Of a stretch of DNA of 64,000 nucleotides, positions 54,712-63,300 are shown piece by piece; position 1 is the first letter of the stretch; every line of letters begins with the position of its first letter. The stretch spans positions 1 through 64,000 of the forward strand of contig NZ_JADEUF010000004.1 of NCBI RefSeq assembly GCF_015163655.1, written 5' to 3'. The translations under genes were made by a program, and so were the position numbers. The notes below the pieces were generated by a model. The model worked only from the letters and a program-made list of their open reading frames with translations, was not told the DNA's origin and made no database searches. Origin of the DNA: Xenorhabdus griffiniae. Lineage in GTDB: Bacteria; Pseudomonadota; Gammaproteobacteria; Enterobacterales; Enterobacteriaceae.

Positions 54712-56708
54712 AGTGCAATGCTCACATCCAGCCCAACATTCAAGCCTTTATTTATCATGCTATACGTATTGTTTCCCATCTGGAAACTGGATACGCGGTA
54801 CTGTTTGTTACCTAAATTTTCCCCATAAAGTTTGACATTGATGCCATGATCCATTTCTAAACTGAGTGAGGCGTCATAGAGAGTATATCCCCCTTGTTCA
54901 AGGGTATTCGCTTCATCAAAGTAGCTTTTTGAATAGTAGCGAGTGCCAGCATTGAAATAGAGGTTACCTGGTAACAATGTTTGATCAATCAGATAATCGA
55001 AACTTGCATTAAGCATGACATCTGGTGCATAAGGCAGGCGTTTGCCTTTATAATTTACGCCACTTGTTGTCTCAGTGAAATTTGACTTACCTACGCTACC
55101 CCCCAGAGAAAGTCTAAGCCCTTGTATTGGTTTAATCTGGCTGCTCAGCTCGATACCTTTACTTTCTGCTTTTCCGGCGTTACGGATAAATTGTCCACCC
55201 ATAGGTCCGACGTAGATCTGTTTATCTTTGGAACGAATGTAATAAACTGCACTGTTTAATGTCATTGCGTCATTAAAGAATGAGGTATGCCAACCAAACT
55301 CATAATTGTCTGAGGTTTCGGTATCGTAAGGCTTTTTATCATTGGCGGAGGAAACAATGTTATTGAACCCGCCCGGCTTGTACCCTTTGGTGGCAGAGAG
55401 ATAGAAACGGGTATCTGGTGTCAATTGCCAGCCCAGTGCTGCCTTAGGTATAAACTCATTGCTGGAAACCTGGTTATCAAAAGCGTCGACCGCCATCATG
55501 CCAGAACGGCCTGCATAGGCTATTTGAGATTTTTCATGTGACAAACGCCCGCCAAGCGTCAGATCCCATTGAGAAGCGATGGGTAATTTGACTTCACCAA
55601 ACAGGGCCAGTGATTTTGTTTTTATCGTGTTCAAGGCAGCGCTATAGTAATTCATATAGGCGCCAGTATGATGTCTGCTAGTTTCATCTGAGAACCAGCC
55701 GCCGAGAACGCTGGTAATCCCATTAGAGTAGTTGGAGTTTAAGCGTAGCTCTTGGGTAGTGGCATGGTGTTTTTCTTTCCATTTACCCCCGATAAAATCA
55801 CGGGAAATATCGCGATCCTGATAGGCGGTGATACTGGTTAATACGTTGTTACCAAAATCATATTCCGCTTTGAGTGCATAACTGTTGACGCGCCGTGTTA
55901 CATCCGGGATAAGGCCATCATATTCTTTCCGACGGAACTGTTCGTCGGTTAAATAAAGTTCTTCATGTGAATTGAGATCTTCATGAGCAAAGCTAAGTTC
56001 AGCGCTGAATGGAGACTCTTCTGGTGCAAAGGTCAGCTTTCCTTTGCCAAGCCAGGTCTTGCTGGAGTCAATATTTTTATCACCGCGATTTGGGGCATCA
56101 ATTTGTCCTGGCTCTTTTACCCAGCGTAGACTCATGCTGCCATAAAGCATGTCTTCAATAAGCGGTATTGATCCGCTGAAGGAGCCCCCCTGTTTTAATT
56201 TAGAATAATGACCAGAAAGGTTAAGCCAAGGGCCTTCTTTTGGAGAACGAGTGATGATATTGATAACACCGGCTTGGGCGTTGCCACCATATAAAGTGCC
56301 TTGGGGACCACGTAATAATTCTACACGTTCTACATTAATTAACTCTTGTGTCAAAAACTGGTGATCTTGAGGAACACCATCAACATAAATGCGAATAGAG
56401 GGTGAATAGTAATCGGGTGAGCTGATACCCCGAATGGTGGTTGCCGAGTAGGTTCGGTTACCGCGAGAGCGGATTTGTAAGCCAGGGAAAGCACGCTCAA
56501 GATCCTGTACTTGGGTGATACCCGCTTGCTCAAGTTCCTCGCCAGTTTTTACCAAAATGCTGCCATTGACTTTATTTAATGCTTCTGCTCGTTTGTTAGC
56601 CGTCACAATCAAAACATCTTCTGTGGCTTCGGGTGAATGCTCCGCCCAAGTCACAACAGGTGTGATCAGACAACATAAGACAGATGCTTTAGCATATTTT
56701 TTTTTCAT
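54708..56708 (-). CDS. fyuA: TonB-dependent siderophore receptor, FyuA-like
   Basis: A 666-residue outer-membrane receptor, close in length to FyuA (about 673). It has a signal peptide (cleavage likely after TWA, near residue 22), a TonB box-like EDVLIVTAN near residue 31, a plug domain with LRGPQGTLYGGNAQAGVINI near 135, and a 22-strand barrel region with TonB-receptor landmarks (KGYKPGGFNN, GGRLSHEKS). The expected substrate is the ferric form of the siderophore made by this cluster. It is the first gene of the whole minus-strand run, so receptor, transporters and synthases may share one iron-controlled promoter in the 56709-57028 region. Confidence 0.93.
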   Translation of the reverse strand: MKKKYAKASVLCCLITPVVTWAEHSPEATEDVLIVTANKRAEALNKVNGSILVKTGEELEQAGITQVQDLERAFPGLQIRSRGNRTYSATTIRGISSPDYYSPSIRIYVDGVPQDHQFLTQELINVERVELLRGPQGTLYGGNAQAGVINIITRSPKEGPWLNLSGHYSKLKQGGSFSGSIPLIEDMLYGSMSLRWVKEPGQIDAPNRGDKNIDSSKTWLGKGKLTFAPEESPFSAELSFAHEDLNSHEELYLTDEQFRRKEYDGLIPDVTRRVNSYALKAEYDFGNNVLTSITAYQDRDISRDFIGGKWKEKHHATTQELRLNSNYSNGITSVLGGWFSDETSRHHTGAYMNYYSAALNTIKTKSLALFGEVKLPIASQWDLTLGGRLSHEKSQIAYAGRSGMMAVDAFDNQVSSNEFIPKAALGWQLTPDTRFYLSATKGYKPGGFNNIVSSANDKKPYDTETSDNYEFGWHTSFFNDAMTLNSAVYYIRSKDKQIYVGPMGGQFIRNAGKAESKGIELSSQIKPIQGLRLSLGGSVGKSNFTETTSGVNYKGKRLPYAPDVMLNASFDYLIDQTLLPGNLYFNAGTRYYSKSYFDEANTLEQGGYTLYDASLSLEMDHGINVKLYGENLGNKQYRVSSFQMGNNTYSMINKGLNVGLDVSIAL

Positions 56709-56754
56709 AAATACTCTTTATGCCTTTCCAAATCATGTTTTAAAAAGATCAAAT

Positions 56755-56790
56755 GTGGTAAACCAAACAAGCGTGGTAAACCGAAAACAA
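56755..56790 (-). promoter_or_regulatory. Direct repeats upstream of fyuA, candidate AraC-type sites
   Basis: Two near-identical direct repeats, GTGGTAAACCAAACAA (56755) and GTGGTAAACCGAAAACAA (56773), start 18 bases apart. They lie 47 to 82 bases upstream of the receptor start and face a divergent AraC/YbtA-type regulator. Paired sites of this kind are typical for such activators. Binding is inferred, not shown. Confidence 0.45.
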
Positions 56791-56865
56791 TCTTTAGTGA
56801 AATTAACTGGAATAGAAAGGAAGAGCTAACGGGATAGGGACAAAAATAGCGCGATACGTACTATT

Positions 56866-56884
56866 GATAATGATTCTCATTAAT
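56866..56884. promoter_or_regulatory. Fur box
   Basis: The 19-mer GATAATGATTCTCATTAAT matches the consensus GATAATGATAATCATTATC at 15 positions. It lies between the divergent fyuA-like and ybtA-like genes, about 158 bases before the former's start and 145 before the latter's. Iron repression of one or both transcripts is expected. Confidence 0.85.
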
Positions 56885-57028
56885 GATAAATTGCGTGATA
56901 TTCACATTGGTATATAAATATATAAAATAAAAGAATAATGTCTTTAACACGCACAACATACTATTTTTATTGTGGAAAGCGTTTTTTTGAAATGGTTGGT
57001 GTCTGATGCTGATTTTACAGGGGATTTC

Positions 57029-58009
57029 ATGAAGACGATCTATAGCGAGACATTGGGGATTTTCTCTGCGGGCTATGGCAATAATAGGCACTCACTAGCA
57101 GAGGAAAACAACACAACGCCTTCATTGCTAACAGAGGAGCTATCTGATGGAATTCATATCAACCGTATCCATCTTGAGTTAAGCCAAGATTTTACAGAAT
57201 ATTGTGAAGGGCCACCAACAGTGTCAATCGCCTTTGTTCTCAATGGGAAGGGAAAAATGGCAATTGAAAATGGCGAGGTTTTAGATATTAATCCGGGAAC
57301 GATGGTCTTTTTTTATTCGCCTACGGTGACGCGAGGTATGAATTTTTTTGGCTGCGGAACCTGGCGTATTCTCGATATCCGTTTTTCTCTGAACGAAATT
57401 GAAGCTCAGGAGTTGCCATCTTTTACCAAGTTAACGGCTGGTTTTGAAAAAAACGCGAGTTATAGTGATGCTTTGATGATGGCTTGTCCTATCTATCCGC
57501 CTTTTATGCAGATAGTGAATCAAATAGAAGAGTGTCAATTAAATGGTAGTGTCAGAAAAGTCTACTTAAAGGCAAAGGCGTTAGAAATACTCGCTTGCGT
57601 GACAGCGCAAATTTATGATTGCCAATATAATATGATTAGCGGGTTGCAGCGCAGGGCTGTTTACAATGCGATAAAAATCATTAATAACGATTATCATCAT
57701 CCCTGGACAATAAAATCGTTATCAAGAGCAGTAGGTCTGAATGAACGAAAATTAAAAGAGGGATTTCGTGCGGTTGTTTTTCGTACTTTTCATCAATATC
57801 TGGAAAACGTTCGTATGACCACAGCGGAAGATTTATTGAAGAAAGGAATGAGTGTCATTGAGGTTTCTGCCGCAGTAGGCTATTCCAGCCCAAGTCATTT
57901 TTCTAAACGTTTCCGGCAACATTATTTAATCAACCCTAAAGCATGGCAGGCAAAATATGCCGTGAATCACACGCTACTGAAAGAAAATATTACAGCAGAA
58001 AGTCAGTAG
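57029..58009 (+). CDS. ybtA: AraC-family regulator, YbtA-like
   Basis: A 326-residue regulator with an N-terminal ligand-sensing part and a C-terminal AraC-type double helix-turn-helix (about 225-320): WTIKSLSRAVGLNERKLKEGF, then VIEVSAAVGYSSPSHFSKRF. It resembles YbtA/PchR, which activate siderophore receptor and synthesis genes when the siderophore is present. I choose ATG 57029, preceded by AGGGGA, over a GTG at 56972 that has no ribosome binding site. It is divergent from the siderophore operon, shares the Fur box region, and is followed by a terminator. Confidence 0.92.
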   Translation: MKTIYSETLGIFSAGYGNNRHSLAEENNTTPSLLTEELSDGIHINRIHLELSQDFTEYCEGPPTVSIAFVLNGKGKMAIENGEVLDINPGTMVFFYSPTVTRGMNFFGCGTWRILDIRFSLNEIEAQELPSFTKLTAGFEKNASYSDALMMACPIYPPFMQIVNQIEECQLNGSVRKVYLKAKALEILACVTAQIYDCQYNMISGLQRRAVYNAIKIINNDYHHPWTIKSLSRAVGLNERKLKEGFRAVVFRTFHQYLENVRMTTAEDLLKKGMSVIEVSAAVGYSSPSHFSKRFRQHYLINPKAWQAKYAVNHTLLKENITAESQ

Positions 58010-58490
58010 AAATGCCGAATATGGTATAAGGTCTTAATTGGTGTTTAACTAGTTAAATAGGTGCCTTTTCCGCTTAATCCCCGTATGTATCTATCTATCT
58101 TTCTTTCATACACAAATCCCCTGAGAAAAAGTCGGGGGATTTTTTGAATCTTTTTCCTCTTACCCAAAACACCGGCGGATATTGAAGCCGCTTACTGATT
58201 TACGCGTAATCCATCCTATTTATCATCCCTTTTAATCATATTCATTTCGTTTTTGTTTTGGGTAAATTTAAAGCTCGAATTAATCTGCTTAATGTTTCAC
58301 ATAATGTGTTGTGATTATGTTGGTTTATTGCCATATTGTTGCATTTTTAGAGTTAAATGGCCTGAATTTACGCCATTGTGATGAATATCCCATCGGGCAG
58401 CTTGATAATTAACCTCCGCCGACCATAATACCTCATCTTAAAATTACCTTATTACTGTTTAATAATAATTACGTATCCGATGGGTTTACT
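58010..58490. other. Intergenic region between ybtA-like gene and TPS locus
   Basis: It holds the terminator at 58114-58145 and then about 340 AT-rich bases without a gene. The TPS promoter should lie in its right half, but I cannot name a clear -35/-10 pair. Base composition changes sharply after 58490. Confidence 0.6.
58114..58145 (+). terminator. Rho-independent terminator after ybtA-like gene
   Basis: A stem AAATCCCC paired with GGGGGATTT encloses an A-rich loop and is followed by a T run (TTTTTTG). It is about 105 bases past the regulator's stop codon. Confidence 0.85.
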
Positions 58491-60281
58491 ATGGCAACGG
58501 TAACTTCCCGCTACATAATAGCCGGGCTGGCCGGATGGACTGTATTTGTATTCTCCCCCGTACAGGCCGATGATCCGCCCTTTATTCAGCAAAAACAACA
58601 ATCACAGATAGCAGAACAACGTCTGGCAACCTCGGTGCGACTTACTGCGCCTTTTTCCGATAACACCATGCAAAGTGCGGCGACCCTGGATGCTCAGGAG
58701 CAACTCCGGCAGCAGGAAAGGCAGCACGCGCTACAACAGCAACAGACGCCGGATACCGATGTCCGGCTTACTCGACCCGGCGTGCGCCAGCCTGATTATC
58801 CGGCTAACGAACATCCCTGTTTTACGATCAATACGTTACGTTTGGAGGGCGACGCTGCCCACCGTTTTCAGTGGGCACTGGACGCGGCAGAGGATGCCAA
58901 AGGGCGTTGCTTGGGTGGACAGGGGATTTTGCTGGTCAATAACAAGGTGCAGAATGCCATTCTAGCCAAAGGTTATGTCACCACCCGCGTGATGGTGCAG
59001 GAGCAGGATCTGACTGGCGGTGTGCTGACGCTGACGCTCCAGCCTGGACGCATTGCCAATATCCGCTTTGATGAGCCGGTGTCCTGGCGTGGGCGGCTGT
59101 GGAATGCGATGCCGGCCGCATCCGGGGATATCCTTAATTTGCGCGATATCGAGCAGGCGCTGGAGAATTTCAAACGGGTGCCCAGTGTGGAGGCCGACAT
59201 TAAAATCGAGCCCGGTCAGCAGGAGGCGACCAGTGACCTTCGGATCAGCTGGAAAGAGGGCCGCCCGTTCCGGCTCAGTCTGGGACTCGATGACAGTGGT
59301 GCCAAAAGCACTGGCCGCTATCTGGGTTCGGTAACCCTGGCGATTGATGCGCCTTTTGCCCAGAACGATCTGTTCTATGCCAATATCGGCCGGGATTTGT
59401 TTGAGCCCGGTCCCTTTGGTAACCGCGCCCGTACTGTGAATTACGTCTTTCCGCTCGGCTACTGGGCGTTTTCTGCCAATTACAACGACTATACCTATCA
59501 CCAGAATATCGCCAACGCGAACGAACCCCTGACCTACAGTGGCAAAAGCGAGAATGTGCAATTCACGGTGTCCCGACTGTTATTTCGCAATCAGTCACAT
59601 AAAACCACGCTCAATCTGCGGGTCTTTCGCCGCCATTCCACCAATGCCGTGGGGAATATAGAAATAGCACAACAACACCGCCGTACTGCGGGCTGGGAGT
59701 TAGGCTTAAGCCAGCGCAGTTACATCGGCAACATCACGTTGGATGCCGGCATCAACTGGCGGCGGGGAACCGGCGCCTTCGGTGCGCTGCCAGCACCGGA
59801 AGAAGCCTATCACGCAGGCAGTGCCCGCACAGGGATGGCCCTGGGTGATATCAGTCTGAATGTGCCTTTTAAATGGGGCACACAGCCCTGGCGTTATCAC
59901 ACCAAAGTGCGTTGGCAGTGGAGTGCAAACCCGCTGACACCCCAGGACAGGCTGGCGATTGCCGGGCGTTATACCGTGCGCGGGTTTGACGGCGAGCAGA
60001 TGCTGTCCGGTGAAAAAGGGCTGCTCTGGCGTAATGAGTTAGCCTGGAATGTCCTGTCGCGCGGTCACGAGCTTTACGGGGCGGTGGATTATGGTCGTGT
60101 GGATGGACCGGGCACCCGCTATCTCGTCGGGCATCAGCTGGCGGGTGGTGCCCTGGGTGTGCGCGGCACGCTGTGGCGCCGACTCAGTTATGACCTGTTT
60201 GCCGGCGTGCCATTCTACCAGCCCGCGGGTTTTCATACGCCAGGCGTGAGTGGTGGTTTCAGCTTCAATCTGGAAATTTGA
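58491..60281 (+). CDS. TpsB outer-membrane transporter (FhaC/ShlB/CdiB type)
   Basis: A 596-residue two-partner secretion transporter. A signal peptide ends near VQA-DD (residue 26). A Gln-rich linker with plug-helix character follows (about 27-95), then POTRA repeats (about 105-260; CFTINTLRLEG, ILAKGYVTTRVMV) and a 16-strand barrel (260-596) with the conserved loop motif VRGFDGE near residue 500 and a terminal strand FSFNLEI. It should recognise the TPS domain of the adjacent exoprotein and pass it across the outer membrane. The ATG at 58491 has a weak ribosome binding site (GATGGG). The gene is clearly richer in GC than the siderophore genes. It is 68 bases upstream of its partner. Confidence 0.94.
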   Translation: MATVTSRYIIAGLAGWTVFVFSPVQADDPPFIQQKQQSQIAEQRLATSVRLTAPFSDNTMQSAATLDAQEQLRQQERQHALQQQQTPDTDVRLTRPGVRQPDYPANEHPCFTINTLRLEGDAAHRFQWALDAAEDAKGRCLGGQGILLVNNKVQNAILAKGYVTTRVMVQEQDLTGGVLTLTLQPGRIANIRFDEPVSWRGRLWNAMPAASGDILNLRDIEQALENFKRVPSVEADIKIEPGQQEATSDLRISWKEGRPFRLSLGLDDSGAKSTGRYLGSVTLAIDAPFAQNDLFYANIGRDLFEPGPFGNRARTVNYVFPLGYWAFSANYNDYTYHQNIANANEPLTYSGKSENVQFTVSRLLFRNQSHKTTLNLRVFRRHSTNAVGNIEIAQQHRRTAGWELGLSQRSYIGNITLDAGINWRRGTGAFGALPAPEEAYHAGSARTGMALGDISLNVPFKWGTQPWRYHTKVRWQWSANPLTPQDRLAIAGRYTVRGFDGEQMLSGEKGLLWRNELAWNVLSRGHELYGAVDYGRVDGPGTRYLVGHQLAGGALGVRGTLWRRLSYDLFAGVPFYQPAGFHTPGVSGGFSFNLEI

Positions 60282-60349
60282 TAACAACGCTCATCCTTAA
60301 TCACAAACAAGTGTTGCGTTTATTTATTTGACCTGGACGGACAGGATTT

Positions 60350-63300
60350 ATGAACAAACAGTGTTATTGCCTTATCTACAGCCGCACGCACGGTGAATTG
60401 CGGGTGGTATCGGAACTGGCCCGCAGTTGCAGTACCGCACCCGGGCAGCGTCGTGGTATCGGTGCATCGCGCTTATGGGTGACGGTGCGCCGCGCGGTGT
60501 GGCTGTTGGGGGCGGCACTGTTTGCTGGGCAGGCGTTGGCTGACGGTATTATCGCTGACAGGCAGGTACCATCTGGCCAGCGTCCGGAAGTGATAACCAC
60601 TCAGAATGGTCTGCCGCAGGTCAATATCAATGCGCCCAATCAGGCCGGCGTATCACATAACCCCTACCAGCAGTTTGATGTCGGCCAACGAGGTGCCATC
60701 CTTAACAATTCGGCGCTGATGACCTCTACCCAACTAGCCGGGATGATACAGGGTAACCCCCGCCTTGATCCCAATGCCGCGCCGGCTCGGTTTATTATTA
60801 ATGAAGTCAACAGCGATAAGCCCAGCCAGCTGCGGGGATTTCTGGAAGTGGCTGGTGGGCGGGCACAGGTGATTGTGGCTAACCCGTCGGGGATTGTGTG
60901 CAACGGCTGTGGCACCATTAATGCCGGGCGCATGACTCTGACTACCGGCAAGCCGCAGTTGAACGCTGACGGTAGTCTGGCTGGGTATCAGGTCGAACGA
61001 GGCGTGGTGAGCATTGAGGGCGGTGGACTCAATGGTGACCCGCGCCATGATACCGGTTATGTTGATATTCTGGCGCGGGCGGTGAAGGTGAATGCCGGTG
61101 TCTGGGCAAAAGCGGAACTTGCCGTGGTGGCGGGGCGTAATCGCATCAGTGCTGACAGCAAAACAGTGACGCCACTAGCCGCAGATGACAAAAAGCCCGA
61201 ACTGGCGATAGACATGGGGCAGATGGGTGGCATGTACAGCGGTTATATCCGTATGATAGGCACGGAAGCGGGCGTCGGTGTGCGTAATCAGGGCGGGCAC
61301 TTGCAGGCGGGAAAAATGTTGACCGTCAGCAGTGAAGGCCGGCTTAGCTGGCAATCGAGAGAAGAGAAAGAGCCAGTCACCCAAGTGGTGGGGGATGTGA
61401 CCTTGACTGCCCGGGACGGTATTGAACATCACGGCAAACTACACAGTGGCGGGCAGCTTGCGGTACAGAGCCGTGACGGTGACATTCAGCAGTCCGGCAC
61501 CCTAGCGGCAGTGGGCGATATTCGGTTGACGTCGGCTCGGGGTATTCAGAGCCGCGGGCATGTGCTGGCCGGCAGCGATATCAACAGTACGCTGAAGCAT
61601 AAGGCGAATTTGACGCTGAACAGTCAGGGGAATATCCAGGCCAGCGGCCATTTGCTCAGTCTGGGCGATATCAAAGTGACCGGTCACCGGGTGGATATCA
61701 GTCAAAGCCAACTGGCGGCCAGCCGGGCTAAGATTGGCGCACAAGCCGGTGGCGTTGCCCTGCAACAGGCCAAAATTGACAGTCAACAGCTGACCGTGAA
61801 AACCCCGGGCAATATCGACGCGCAACAGGCACAGGTACGTGTCGGACGTTGGGAGATAGATGCCAACAATCTGTTCAACCAGAAGGCAGTCTGGTCTCAG
61901 GTGGAAGCCGGGGAAAGCCGTTTTGCGCTGGCCGGGGTACTGGATAACACCGGTGGCCGCATTGAAGCGCCACAACTTAACCTGAATGCCGGTTCCTTGA
62001 ACAACCAGCAGGGGCATCTGGTGGCGCTTGACAAGACGGTGCAACACTGGCAAGTGAGCGGATTGCTGAACAATACCGACGGCCTGCTGGGTAATAACGG
62101 TGACCTGCGGCTTGATACCGGCAGCCTGAATAACCAGCGCGGCACGTTACAGAGTCAAGCGGCATTGGACATCATATCGGGAGACGATATCAATAACAGC
62201 GAGGGTAAGCTGCTGTCCGGCCAACGACTGACAGTGAAGGCTGAGCGCAACATTGATAATCAGGGCGGTCTATTGGAGAGTCCGTTAACATTGGACGTGA
62301 CATCGGGCGCGGATATTAAGAATTCACAGGGCAAACTGTTTGGCCAACAGCTGACGGTGAAGGCCTCTGGCAGTATTGATAACCTGTCCGGAGAGATGCG
62401 GAGTGAACACTTGTTGCTGACGGCACATAACCTGACTAATACGGAAGGTAAGGTCGTCAGCCAGGGGCGTCTGAAGCTTGACATCCGGCAGTCGCTGGTT
62501 AATCAGCACGGGTTTCTTGATGCCGCTGACGCCCTGGATATTCTCACCCAGGGCAACTGGGATAACCGCAGCGGAACCGCTCAAGGCGGCAAACAGATTG
62601 ATGTCTCCGCCCATCACATCGATAACAGTGACGGCAAACTGTTGGCTGATCAAGCACTGACCGTGAACACGACGGGCAATATCGATAACCAGCGCGGCAC
62701 GTTGCAGGGGCTGTCCGCCTTGAACGTGACGTCGGGGGGCGATATCCAAAATGGTGAAGGCAAGCTGTTGTCCGGTCAGGCGCTGACCCTGACAGCGACT
62801 GGCAGCGTCGATAACCAGTCCGGCAATATCCAGGGCAAAGCGCTGGAACTGACGGTACAGAAACTGACGAATACAAAAGGTAATATTGTCAGCCAGGGGC
62901 ATTTGCAGCTTAATATCAGTCAGGACATTGATAATCAGCACGGACTCATTAAAGCTGATGATGCACTGAATATCCACACGGAGGGTCACTGGGATAACCG
63001 TGGCGGCACTGCTCAGGGCAGCAAACAGGTTGATGTCTCCGCCCATAGCATTGATAACAGTGACGGCAAACTGTCGGCCGCCCAAGCGCTGACCCTGAAC
63101 GTGGCCGATAATATCGATAACCAGTCCGGGGACATCCGGGGCGAAGCGCTGCAATTGACGGCGCAGCACCTGAATAATGCACAGGGTAAAATCGTCAGCC
63201 AGAGCCGTTTGCGGCTTGATAGTCATCAATCGATTGATAATCAGCACGGGCTTCTTGATGCGGCTGACGCCCTGGATATTCTCACCCAGGGCAACTGGGA

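Noticed and set aside
27177-57028. A copy of the Yersinia high-pathogenicity island
   Set aside because: No integrase or tRNA-Asn junction is visible, gene order differs, ybtE and ybtS are fused, and Irp1 has a different domain set.
56972-57028. GTG start for the AraC-type regulator
   Set aside because: No ribosome binding site is present, whereas ATG 57029 follows AGGGGA.
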